From the NCBI RefSeq assembly GCF_036655075.1, contig NZ_JAVVQU010000063.1, forward strand, positions 1-10,808: a stretch of 10,808 nucleotides of DNA. Reading direction: 5' to 3'. Source of the DNA: Holtiella sp036655075. GTDB taxonomy: Bacteria > Bacillota > Clostridia > Lachnospirales > Cellulosilyticaceae. How positions within the stretch are numbered: the first letter of the stretch is position 1; the number at the start of each line of letters is the position of its first letter. A model generated the notes under the pieces. That model saw only the letters and a program-made list of their open reading frames with translations, was not told the origin of the DNA and did not search any database. The position numbers and the translations under genes were made by a program. Shown here one piece after another: positions 1 through 6,643 of the stretch.

Positions 1-2
1 CC

Positions 3-323
3 TCAAAGTATGCAAGCATTTTTCTTTGCTTTGACGAAGAACAAACTGTTGGATTTGCCCAGTGTCAGCTTAGACAAGATTATGTGGAAGGCACCCAAAC
101 GAGTCCAGTAGGATATTTAGAGGGGATTTACATCAAAGCAGATTATAGAAAACGTGGACTTGCACACCGATTGTTAAGTGCGTGCGAGGAATGGGCTAAG
201 TTAAAAGGTTGTAGTGAATTTGCAAGTGACTGTGAACTAGATAACGAGGACAGCTTAAAGTTTCATTTAAGTACGGGGTTTGATGAAGCTAATAGAATTA
301 TTTGCTTTAATAAGAAGTTGTGA
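3..323 (+). CDS. AAC(6')-like GNAT N-acetyltransferase, 5' end outside window
   Basis: This is the C-terminal ~106 residues of a GNAT-fold acetyltransferase. The reading frame is open from base 3, so the gene starts before the window; a GTG at 84 is internal, not the start. The segments YVEGTQTSPVGYLEGIY, the acetyl-CoA pyrophosphate loop RKRGLA, and EFASDCELDN closely resemble aminoglycoside 6'-N-acetyltransferases of the AAC(6')-I type as I remember them, which share the ETSPVGFLEGIY and EFASD blocks. Members of that group transfer acetyl from acetyl-CoA to the 6'-amino group of aminoglycosides in the cytoplasm. Chromosomal relatives are common and often do not give clinical resistance, so the substrate here is an inference. 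The next gene follows after 32 bp on the same strand, consistent with co-transcription. I am confident of the GNAT family and moderately confident of the AAC(6') subgroup. Confidence 0.85.
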   Translation, partial: SKYASIFLCFDEEQTVGFAQCQLRQDYVEGTQTSPVGYLEGIYIKADYRKRGLAHRLLSACEEWAKLKGCSEFASDCELDNEDSLKFHLSTGFDEANRIICFNKKL

Positions 324-355
324 AATAGAAAGAAAATTATTGATGGAGGTTTAAA

Positions 356-697
356 ATGGCACAATTAGAATGCAAATTACAAGGTGGGTTTCATGAGGTT
401 TTGAGTGCAATTGAAGCAGGCATATTAAATGGAAGTGCATCAGCAAGTCAGGAAGGAAGTAGCGACTATATCTATAAAGGGATGCATTGTGCAGTACGTG
501 TTTATGAAAGATACAGCATGATAGGAGGCAATCGCGTTAGCTTGAATATCACCTTAATCGGTACGGAGGATCAGCTCTTCTTATCTGCGATTACGGCGGG
601 AGGGAGTCAAGCTGTTTTGTTTAAAATCAATACCTTTGGGGAGTCGGCCTTTTTAGACTGTGTAAGGGATATCGTAGAGCCATATAGGGTAAGTTAA
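356..697 (+). CDS. DUF6054-like small protein
   Basis: A complete 113-residue protein starting at ATG 356 with GGAGG at 343-347. It has no signal peptide and no membrane segment. It reads as a compact alpha/beta protein with the blocks GGFHEVLSAIEAGILNGS, CAVRVYERYS and GGNRVSLNITLIG, then AITAGGSQAVLFKINTFGE. I associate this pattern with the uncharacterised DUF6054 family found in Firmicutes; the family name is from memory and tentative. No catalytic motif is evident and the function is unknown. The gene lies 32 bp after the acetyltransferase and may share its transcript. Coding quality is good: normal start, good Shine-Dalgarno and a full-length domain. Confidence 0.8.
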   Translation: MAQLECKLQGGFHEVLSAIEAGILNGSASASQEGSSDYIYKGMHCAVRVYERYSMIGGNRVSLNITLIGTEDQLFLSAITAGGSQAVLFKINTFGESAFLDCVRDIVEPYRVS

Positions 698-960
698 TCT
701 TAGATAATAAGGGACTCATCTTCATGCATCATGTAGTAGACTAGTATAAAAATGCTTATCATAAAAAGAGGGTTACGGGAACATAGCTTTCTAATTTTTG
801 TTGTGTACTGATAAAGAAGGATGCTATGAAACGTACGACAAAACGATAGCTTTTTATAAAAGGATGTGATTATACTCGAATAATGGGCAACCCTTTTTAA
901 AGTAGGGGATTGAGATTGCATAGTTTATAGAGATTCCAAGAGAAAAGTATATGGACACGT
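698..960. other. Intergenic region, no gene recognised
   Basis: About 260 bases lie between the DUF6054-like gene and the palindrome at 961. I see no credible coding frame. A 73-codon minus-strand frame (700-921) lacks a Shine-Dalgarno site and resembles no family. A loose inverted repeat pairs AAAAAGAGGGTT near 763-774 with AACCCTTTTT at 889-898, with one extra base in the left arm. ATAGC/GCTAT/ATAGC motifs lie inside it at 783, 823 and 846, so a folded RNA or a decayed small repeat element is possible. Confidence 0.4.
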
Positions 961-1008
961 TTAAATGAATAAGAGAGGGTTAAATTTAACCCCCTCTTAT
1001 TCATTTAA
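961..1008. terminator. 48-bp palindrome, probable bidirectional terminator
   Basis: Two 24-base arms (961-984 and 985-1008) are reverse complements with a single mismatched pair (A976 against C993) and no spacer. The GC-richer core is AGAGGGTT/AACCCCCTCT, flanked by AT-rich outer arms. It lies between convergent transcription units and overlaps the stop codon (1005-1007) of the minus-strand regulator. This placement fits a shared terminator. The T-rich tracts after the stem are weak on both strands, so termination efficiency is uncertain. Confidence 0.6.
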
Positions 1009-1817
1009 ATATTAAGTTTTGTTTCTATATCATTTAGCAAATCGCTATTGTGTTGATAAAAAGTATCCTTGAAAAATTCAGCGGCAAAATCATCTTTAAA
1101 AGCAGCAATGATTTTTTTTGCAATAAGTAACTGTACTTTTGACTTTTCTTTTTCTCCTTTTTGGGTATAGTAATCTGAAAGCCTTACTAGCATTTCGATA
1201 AGTGTATCGGCAGAGAGATTTTTTTGTCTATGGGCCGATTCATACATATCCTCTCCATCAAGTAACAATGCAGCAACTTGTAACTTCGTAAAATAGATTT
1301 CAGGAATCTTGTTTATGGTTATTTTGGCAAGACTGTACTCATCCATGGACTTGTATGCTTCAGCCATAATACGGTATGCGTCATATTTGATATCATCATA
1401 TTTTGTACATTCAATAAGTGATTTACACATACCTATGACTTCTAAGCTTCTTTCAGGTATAGGTATAACGCCGATAATGCAGTTAAGTAGGACGTCGTTT
1501 CCGGGATATTTTTTCAATCCTTCGCGTAATATGGATTCACACATTTCAGGATTACAATAGTAATATTCTCCTGATCTTGTAACAATGTCATTAATATTTT
1601 TCTCAATTTCATAGAGATTAAAATCAAAAAGATCATCTATTGATACACCAAAAAATGAAGCTATTGCAGGTATTAAGGTCACATCTGGCATAGCTAGTGC
1701 ATTCTCCCATTTAGACACTGCTTGAAATGAAAGACCGAGATAATTAGCAAGTGTTTCTTGCGAAATATTCTTTTGTTTACGTAAAGCTTTAATCTTTTCA
1801 CCTAGCGAAATATTCAT
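1005..1817 (-). CDS. XRE-family HTH transcriptional regulator with helical C-terminal domain
   Basis: A 270-residue protein starting at ATG 1817 with AGGAGT (minus strand, 1825-1830) upstream. Residues 6-62 form a Cro/C1-type helix-turn-helix: KIKALRKQKNISQETLANYLG, then the recognition helix SFQAVSKWENA (about 30-40) and FFGVSIDDLFDF. The remaining ~200 residues are predicted alpha-helical and repetitive (for example YDAYRIMAEAYKSMDEYSLA), resembling the TPR-like sensor halves of many clostridial XRE regulators. It probably binds DNA as a dimer and responds to an unknown cue. It has its own promoter, and a perfect 14-bp palindrome near the start site suggests autoregulation. No partner gene is divergently transcribed next to it: upstream lies only an argS remnant, so its regulon is not apparent here. 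Confidence 0.92.
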   Translation of the reverse strand: MNISLGEKIKALRKQKNISQETLANYLGLSFQAVSKWENALAMPDVTLIPAIASFFGVSIDDLFDFNLYEIEKNINDIVTRSGEYYYCNPEMCESILREGLKKYPGNDVLLNCIIGVIPIPERSLEVIGMCKSLIECTKYDDIKYDAYRIMAEAYKSMDEYSLAKITINKIPEIYFTKLQVAALLLDGEDMYESAHRQKNLSADTLIEMLVRLSDYYTQKGEKEKSKVQLLIAKKIIAAFKDDFAAEFFKDTFYQHNSDLLNDIETKLNI

Positions 1818-1841
1818 AAGTATGACTCCTAAACATAAAGT

Positions 1842-1855
1842 AATCAGCGCTGATT
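1842..1855. promoter_or_regulatory. Perfect palindrome, candidate operator of the XRE regulator
   Basis: AATCAGCGCTGATT is a perfect 14-bp palindrome. On the minus strand it lies about 9 bases downstream of the TATAAT at 1869-1864, covering or directly following the transcription start, and upstream of the Shine-Dalgarno site. A dimeric HTH protein bound there would block its own transcription. Assignment to the adjacent regulator is inference from position. Confidence 0.5.
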
Positions 1856-1863
1856 CTCATTAA

Positions 1864-1892
1864 ATTATAGCATTTATTTTTTATATAAGAAT
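1864..1892 (-). promoter_or_regulatory. Promoter of the XRE regulator gene
   Basis: Read on the minus strand, a perfect TATAAT -10 box lies at 1869-1864. A -35 box is poor: ATTCTT/TTCTTA at about 1886-1892, 16-17 bases upstream. The weak -35 and the operator-like palindrome just downstream suggest a regulated promoter. Confidence 0.55.
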
Positions 1893-1959
1893 AACGCAGT
1901 TGTTGAGAATTTTTCAACCACAAGTAGAAGTACAGTTTATCTAGAAGGAAATTAAGCAC

Positions 1960-2788
1960 GTTATTTTCTTCATTTGCGGAAGAGGCTAAACAGGCGACCT
2001 ATTTATTTCAAAATGGTGACAGCGGTTATGTTGCTTTATAGAAACATGTTTTACATGTATCGATTACAGACCTTAAGAAAAACTATGCAAACTTAAATGT
2101 CTATTTTGACCTTTGGAAAAAAGAAAGTGATGTACAACCTTATATTCCAGAAATGATTCAAGTATTGAAGGAAAAGGGATTAGCTTATATGAGCGAGGGT
2201 GCGCTGGTTGTGGAGGTCAAAGAAGCAAGTGATAAAAAAGAGATCCCGTCCTGCATGATTGTTAAATCAGATGGTGCAACATTATATAGCACAACAGATT
2301 TGCTACTATTGTAGAAAAAATGAAATTATATAAACCAAGTGAAATCATTTGCATTGTAGACAAAAGACAAGAGATACATTTTGAACAAGTCTTTAGATGT
2401 GCTAAAAAGGTAGCATTAACGACTCATGAAACAAAGTTAACTTTTTTAGGATTTGGACCGATGAATGGAAAAGACGGAAAATCTTTTAAAACAAGAGATG
2501 GCGACATCATGTGTCTAGAGAAGTTAATTGAAGAAGTCAGCGATAAGGTTTATGATAAAGTCATTTCGAACAAAGATATTAATGAAACTGAAGCAAGAAG
2601 TATTTCTCAAAAAGTTGGATTAGCAGCTTTAAAATATGGGGATTTATCTAATCAGATTTCAAAAGACTATGTATTTGATGTAGATAGATTTACATCTTTT
2701 GAAGGCGATTTATGAATTATCTAATGCGTTTAACAGATTTTATTATTCTAATAAAATCATTTCCGAAATAGAATTAATGGTTATATAG
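1960..2788 (+). pseudogene. argS: Decayed arginyl-tRNA synthetase (argS) fragment
   Basis: Three frames together spell clostridial-type ArgRS. Frame A, from about 1960, gives FAEEAKQATYLFQNGD, then a TAG stop at 2039-2041 where relatives have Trp. It continues as HVSITDLKKNYANLN, DLWKKESDVQPYIPEM and KSDGATLYSTTDL. One base is missing at 2302/2303, and the next frame continues IVEKMKLY, VDKRQEIHFEQVFRCAKK, GFGPMNGKDGKSFKTRDGD and SKDYVFDVDRFTSFEGD. At about 2710 it jumps by an internal deletion to a third frame, ELSNAFNRFYYSNKIISE, part of the C-terminal anticodon-binding domain. The N-terminal half with the HIGH-type motif and the extreme C-terminus are absent. The 131-codon open frame 2320-2715 is therefore debris, not a gene. 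As argS is essential, an intact copy must exist elsewhere. Confidence 0.93.
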
Positions 2789-2845
2789 ATGAAGTCAATC
2801 AGATGGATACTACAATTAAAATAGTTTTTTAGCACTATAAAATCT

Positions 2846-2873
2846 TTGAGTAAAATATAAAAGGGTGTAAAAT
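2846..2873 (+). promoter_or_regulatory. Promoter of the amidohydrolase gene
   Basis: TTGAGT (2846-2851), a 16-base spacer and TAAAAT (2868-2873) form a sigma-A-like promoter about 55 bases before the amidohydrolase start. It lies downstream of the argS debris, so the gene is transcribed independently of it. Confidence 0.6.
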
Positions 2874-2926
2874 AGAAAGAAGTAATACATTTTCATCTAA
2901 CCAATAGACACTCAAGGAGGCAAATC

Positions 2927-4093
2927 ATGTTACTTATTAAAAATGGTAAAGTATTGACAATGGCAGGTATTACTTATGAAAAAGGTGATGTACTTGTAGC
3001 AGTAGGTAAAATTCAAGCAATAGAGGAAAACATTGTAGCGACAGAAGAAATGGAAGTTGTAGATGTCAAAGGGGCTTGGGTGATGCCAGGTATTATAGAA
3101 TCCCATTGTCATATTGGTATTATGGAAGAGGATAAGGGATTTGAGGGAAATGATACCAATGAAGCGACGGATCCTATAACCCCTCAACTTAGAGCTATAG
3201 ATGCGGTCAATCCTATGGATACAGCCTTTAAAGATGCAGTAGAAGGAGGGATAACCTCTGTAATGACTGGTCCAGGAAGTGCCAATGTAGTAGGTGGACA
3301 ATTTGTATTTATGAAAACAAGTGGTCAAAGCATAGATGAGATGATTGTTAAGGAACCGGCAGCCATGAAAATTGCTTTTGGTGAAAATCCAAAACGCGTT
3401 TACAATAGTAAAGGTAAAATGCCTTCTACTCGTATGGCAACAGCATCTCTTTTACGCGAGGCGCTAACCCATGCAACACAGTATAAAGCTAAGAAGGAAA
3501 AGGCATTTACTAAAAGTGAAGACTTTGCTGTAGATTTCAAACAAGAAGCTTGGTTACCTGTATTGAATAAAGAAATACCACTCAAAGCACACGCCCATCG
3601 TAGCGATGATATCTTGACTGCCATTCGTATTGGAAAAGAATTTGATGTGCTTATGACATTAGACCATTGTAGTGAAGGGCATTTCATTGCAGACTATATT
3701 GCATCATCAAAGTATCCAGTTATTATTGGCCCAACTTTAACTCGAAGAAGTAAAATAGAAGTGCAAAATAAAACTTTTGAAACGCCAGGGATTCTTCACC
3801 AAGCAGGTACACTTGTTGCACTCACTACAGACCATCCTGTTATTCCCGTACAATACTTGAGCAAATGTGCAGGCCTTGCAGCTAAAGCAGGATTGGGTAT
3901 TGAAGAAGGACTTAAAGCTATTACGATCAATGCTGCAATAATCTGTGATGTAGCAGACCGAGTGGGAAGTCTAGAAGTTGGAAAAGATGCAGATATTGCT
4001 ATTTTTACAGGAAATCCTATGGAGATTTTTACGGATACACTGTATACGATTATTGATGGAACAATCGTTTATAAAAATAGAGCGAACAATTAA
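2927..4093 (+). CDS. Metal-dependent amidohydrolase (imidazolonepropionase-related)
   Basis: A 388-residue cytoplasmic protein with AAGGAGG at 2914-2920, six bases before ATG 2927. It has the composite amidohydrolase layout: an N-terminal beta-sandwich strand (MLLIKNGKVLTMAG), the metal-binding HxH (H60, H62 in ESHCHIG), then E153 (FGENPKR), H222/H224 (LKAHAHRSDD), H247 (TLDHCSEGH) and D302-H303 (TTDHPVIP). It closes with the usual ITINAA, VGSLEVGKDADIAIF and TIVYK segment that returns to the sandwich. This order matches an imidazolonepropionase-like group (COG1228 type) widespread in Clostridia and Archaea whose substrate is unproven. No histidine-degradation genes lie nearby, so hutI function is unlikely. 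The gene is monocistronic, with its own promoter and terminator. Confidence 0.93.
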   Translation: MLLIKNGKVLTMAGITYEKGDVLVAVGKIQAIEENIVATEEMEVVDVKGAWVMPGIIESHCHIGIMEEDKGFEGNDTNEATDPITPQLRAIDAVNPMDTAFKDAVEGGITSVMTGPGSANVVGGQFVFMKTSGQSIDEMIVKEPAAMKIAFGENPKRVYNSKGKMPSTRMATASLLREALTHATQYKAKKEKAFTKSEDFAVDFKQEAWLPVLNKEIPLKAHAHRSDDILTAIRIGKEFDVLMTLDHCSEGHFIADYIASSKYPVIIGPTLTRRSKIEVQNKTFETPGILHQAGTLVALTTDHPVIPVQYLSKCAGLAAKAGLGIEEGLKAITINAAIICDVADRVGSLEVGKDADIAIFTGNPMEIFTDTLYTIIDGTIVYKNRANN

Positions 4094-4225
4094 TGTCGCA
4101 TCTGTACAGCACGAGTACTTTCACTATTGTAGAAAAAAACTTACGGTTGTTTACATATTTTACGTTATTCTTTGTTATCAACTTGTATGACCTCTTTGTT
4201 TTAGCGAGATTTTAATAGGAATTGT

Positions 4226-4264
4226 ATGCCTACAACTTCAAAGATAAAGTTGTAGGCATTTTTA
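4226..4264 (+). terminator. Rho-independent terminator of the amidohydrolase gene
   Basis: A perfect 13-bp stem pairs ATGCCTACAACTT (4226-4238) with AAGTTGTAGGCAT (4247-4259) across an 8-base loop, followed by a T-run. It lies about 130 bases after the amidohydrolase stop. Confidence 0.85.
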
Positions 4265-4387
4265 TGTGTAAAAAGGATTCTTATTTTACTACGATTTCTA
4301 TCTTTAAAGCAATGCTAAAGAATTTGAAGAAATATGAGAAATTTATGAGTAAATATTATTTTTTATAAATAAATATTCAAAAATGTA

Positions 4388-4416
4388 TTGTAGTCTACTT
4401 AAGTTTATGCTACGAT
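4388..4416 (+). promoter_or_regulatory. Promoter of the C69 dipeptidase gene
   Basis: TTGTAG (4388-4393), a 17-base spacer and TACGAT (4411-4416), each close to consensus, lie about 55 bases before the start at 4471. Confidence 0.6.
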
Positions 4417-4458
4417 GAATAAAGAATCATTTTAGATAATAATAATTCATTTATGGAG

Positions 4459-4464
4459 AGGGAG
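4459..4464 (+). promoter_or_regulatory. Ribosome binding site that sets the dipeptidase start at 4471
   Basis: AGGGAG at 4459-4464, within a run of purines, lies six bases before ATG 4471. The ATG at 4453 is in frame, but it sits at the edge of this site and has no purine-rich sequence upstream, so 4471 is the better start. Confidence 0.75.
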
Positions 4465-4470
4465 AATAAG

Positions 4471-5952
4471 ATGAGTAAGAAAAATAATTTATTAAAAGGG
4501 TTAATGACACTTTTTTTAAGTATGGCTGTAAGTATTAATGTATTTGCTTGTACAGGAGTAGTCGTAGGGAAAGATGCAACAGAAGATGGCAGTATTATTA
4601 TTGGTAGAACAGAAGATATTGGCGCAGCTTATAACAAAAACTTTGTGGTTGTACCTGCAACAACTTATAAACAAGGTAAACTATTTGAAGACCTTAACGG
4701 GTTTAAGATTGAACAACCACAGCATGCGTATAAATATACAATGATTCCCGATGTGGCAGAACATGAGGATGGTATTTATGCAGCAGCTGGTATGAATGAG
4801 CAAGGGGTAGCCATGACGGCAACAGTATCAGCGGCTATCAATGATGAAATTAAAGTGCTTGATCCTCTCGTTGAAACAGGTATTCGTGAAGCAGCCATTC
4901 CATCCGTCGTATTACCACGTATTAAAACAGCACGTGAAGGGGTGCAAGTATTAGGTGAAATTGTAGAAAAGCACGGTTCTGCAGAAGGCAATATTATTCT
5001 CTTTGCAGATAAAAATGAAGCCTGGTACATGGAAATTTTAAGTGGTCATCAATGGGCAGCAGTCAAAGTACCAGATGATATGTATGCAGTGATTCCAAAT
5101 GCATTTATGCTAGGCTACATTGATTTAGAGGATACCAAGAATGTTATGGCATCAAAAGATGTTATTAATATGCCAAAAGAAAAAGGTCTTCTTAAAAATC
5201 ATGAAGGTAAATTCCACTTAGCGCTTACATATGGTACAGAAATGTCAGAAGGCAATCGCCTACGTGCATGGGGTGGACAGCATTTCTTCTCACCTTCACA
5301 AAATGTGGCATTAGATACACCAGCCTTTGATTTATTTATGAAAGCTGATGATAAAATTGCTGTAGATGAAGTGATGGATCTTCAAAGATATCGTTATGAA
5401 GGCACAGAAAATGATGTCAACCTTCCTGAAAATAAAGGAAAGCGTGCAATTGGTACGGAAGCTCAAGCTGAATGTCATATCATTCAAATGAAAAAAGAAT
5501 ATCCAAAAGAAGTAGGGGGACTTATGTGGATGGCTATGGGAAATGCTGAACACTCTGTTTTCTTACCAACATTTGGTGGCATTACAGAGACACATGAAGC
5601 TTACAAAGTGCCAGGTGTAAACTATAATCAGGATGCTGCATATTGGACTTTTAGAGGGTTATCAACACTTGCAGAACTTGATCGTGTGAACTATGGAAAA
5701 GGTGTCAGAGATTACTGGAAACAATATGAATTAAATCTTGTAAAAGCACAAAAAGCCATTGACGAAAAAGTGATAGCTCTTGCAAAAACAGATCAAAAGG
5801 CTGCCACAACTTATATGACTGAACAAGGCATTCAAGTTGCTGAAGATGCCATCACTAAAGCCCAAGCTATTCATAGCCAACTCTATACGTTTGTTGCAAA
5901 ACATGGTGGGGGCAGAACAATTAAGGCACCTTTTGTACCAACTATCAAATGA
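4471..5952 (+). CDS. Exported C69-family dipeptidase (N-terminal Cys nucleophile)
   Basis: A 493-residue protein from ATG 4471. Residues 1-26 form a signal peptide: MSKKNN, then a hydrophobic stretch LLKGLMTLFLSMAVSINVFA. The next residue, C27, begins CTGVVVGKDATEDGS and GRTEDI, the hallmark start of peptidase family C69 (PepD-like, Ntn-hydrolase fold), in which the N-terminal cysteine is the catalytic nucleophile. Other family blocks are EDGIYAAAGMNEQGVAMTAT, ILFADKNEAWYMEILSGHQWAA, YTFVAKHGGG near the end, and a WGGQHFFSPS segment. The expected reaction is hydrolysis of dipeptides outside the membrane, supporting peptide scavenging. Signal peptidase cleavage after A26 would also expose the nucleophile. 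VFAC is only a poor lipobox. The gene is monocistronic, with its own promoter and a strong terminator. Confidence 0.93.
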   Translation: MSKKNNLLKGLMTLFLSMAVSINVFACTGVVVGKDATEDGSIIIGRTEDIGAAYNKNFVVVPATTYKQGKLFEDLNGFKIEQPQHAYKYTMIPDVAEHEDGIYAAAGMNEQGVAMTATVSAAINDEIKVLDPLVETGIREAAIPSVVLPRIKTAREGVQVLGEIVEKHGSAEGNIILFADKNEAWYMEILSGHQWAAVKVPDDMYAVIPNAFMLGYIDLEDTKNVMASKDVINMPKEKGLLKNHEGKFHLALTYGTEMSEGNRLRAWGGQHFFSPSQNVALDTPAFDLFMKADDKIAVDEVMDLQRYRYEGTENDVNLPENKGKRAIGTEAQAECHIIQMKKEYPKEVGGLMWMAMGNAEHSVFLPTFGGITETHEAYKVPGVNYNQDAAYWTFRGLSTLAELDRVNYGKGVRDYWKQYELNLVKAQKAIDEKVIALAKTDQKAATTYMTEQGIQVAEDAITKAQAIHSQLYTFVAKHGGGRTIKAPFVPTIK

Positions 5953-5961
5953 AGTAAAAAA

Positions 5962-6000
5962 CACCGCAGACCCTGTATAGGGTATCTGCGGTGCTTTTTT
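5962..6000. terminator. Strong bidirectional Rho-independent terminator
   Basis: CACCGCAGA (5962-5970) pairs with TCTGCGGTG (5985-5993), with an inner CCC/GGG stem (5971-5973 with 5980-5982). A T-run follows on the plus strand (5995 onward), and an A-run precedes the stem (5956-5961), giving a T-run on the minus strand. It ends both the dipeptidase gene and the convergent membrane-protein gene. Confidence 0.92.
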
Positions 6001-6028
6001 TAAATAATTTAGTGCAGGAACACTACAT

Positions 6029-6400
6029 TTATAGTATCACATTCATATAAAGACATAGGCCAAGAGCCAGTATGCACCAAAGAATATGAGAAGCAAGAAT
6101 CATAAGATAGATGACATTCATGGCATTAATAAAGTAATTAGACACTTTAAGCTGGTGAGGCGTAGCTGATTTGAATCGTATGCTCAAATAAAGGAGAAGA
6201 AAAGCAGGAAGCATAATTTTTAAAAGCAATGCACTTCCTGTATGGGACATGACATTAATCATAAAGGGATTGATTTCTTGAAATAAACCTGTATTCAACA
6301 AGAAGAAGGTAAAAAGAAAGTCTAGGACATTGAGAATGTATAAAATAAGTAACTTTATTTTGACGGTGTATAGTGTAGAACTTTTTATAAAAGCAAGCAT
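6029..6400 (-). CDS. DUF5658-type four-helix membrane protein
   Basis: A 123-residue hydrophobic protein starting at ATG 6400 with GGGAGGG five bases upstream (minus strand, 6406-6412). Four membrane segments can be seen at roughly residues 14-37, 55-74, 88-103 and 105-121. The first carries NVLDFLFTFFLLNTG, and the following loop has QEINPFM; the N-x-x-D and E-x-N-P pattern is what I associate with DUF5658. Positive charges sit in the N-terminus and in the RFKSATPHQLK loop. The function is unknown and no enzymatic motif stands out. The gene is convergent with the dipeptidase and divergent from the nitroreductase, so it stands alone. Confidence 0.82.
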   Translation of the reverse strand: MLAFIKSSTLYTVKIKLLILYILNVLDFLFTFFLLNTGLFQEINPFMINVMSHTGSALLLKIMLPAFLLLYLSIRFKSATPHQLKVSNYFINAMNVIYLMILASHILWCILALGLCLYMNVIL

Positions 6401-6597
6401 AATAACCCTCCCAAAAAGAAATAGATGTAATCTAGAATATGCTGTGTGTGGGACAAGTATGCAAAACTGAGAACAAAGTTCAAGAAAAATTTAAGTAATA
6501 AGATACTTTTAATGTATTGATACAGATGCAAAAGGCAGTAGGATTTTAGAAAAATAAACAGTGTAAACGAAACGTATCAAAAATACTCCATTCATAC

Positions 6598-6603
6598 TAT
6601 AAT
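6598..6603 (+). promoter_or_regulatory. -10 box of the nitroreductase promoter
   Basis: A perfect TATAAT lies at 6598-6603, about 40 bases before the start codon. No good -35 box sits 16-18 bases upstream, where the sequence is GTATCA/TATCAA. A short inverted repeat GTAT-CAAAA-ATAC overlaps that position (6574-6586), so activator or repressor control is possible. Confidence 0.5.
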
Positions 6604-6630
6604 AAACTTAGCTTTGATTAAAAGATATAT

Positions 6631-6638
6631 AAAGGAGA
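6631..6638 (+). promoter_or_regulatory. Ribosome binding site that sets the nitroreductase start at 6644
   Basis: AAAGGAGA at 6631-6638 is ideally spaced for ATG 6644. The upstream in-frame TTG at 6614 lies only 10 bases after the -10 box, has no such site, and is rejected as the start. Confidence 0.8.
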
Positions 6639-6643
6639 ACTAC

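Larger units (their letters stand above)
4094..4452. other. Intergenic region with terminator and downstream promoter
   Basis: About 360 bases without a supported gene. It carries the terminator of the amidohydrolase (4226-4264) and the promoter of the dipeptidase (4388-4416). The rest is AT-rich and featureless. A frame at 3978-4190 overlapping the amidohydrolase end has no Shine-Dalgarno site and no resemblance to known proteins. Confidence 0.6.

Noticed and set aside
700..921. 73-codon minus-strand frame
   Set aside because: No ribosome binding site, low-complexity composition and no resemblance to a known protein.
1309..1560. Plus-strand frame inside the XRE regulator
   Set aside because: It is antisense to a well-supported gene with clear domains; no start signals.
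2320..2715. 131-codon open frame as a stand-alone gene
   Set aside because: It is the middle of a broken argS. The homology continues upstream across a one-base frameshift and downstream across a deletion, and there is no Shine-Dalgarno site before the ATG.
2930..3687. Minus-strand frames inside the amidohydrolase
   Set aside because: They are shadows of a conserved enzyme gene, with no ribosome binding sites.
3978..4190. 70-codon plus frame overlapping the end of the amidohydrolase
   Set aside because: It starts inside conserved coding sequence in another frame and shows no Shine-Dalgarno site or recognisable protein.
4776..5964. Three minus-strand frames inside the C69 dipeptidase
   Set aside because: They are antisense to a gene with a signal peptide and conserved blocks along its length.
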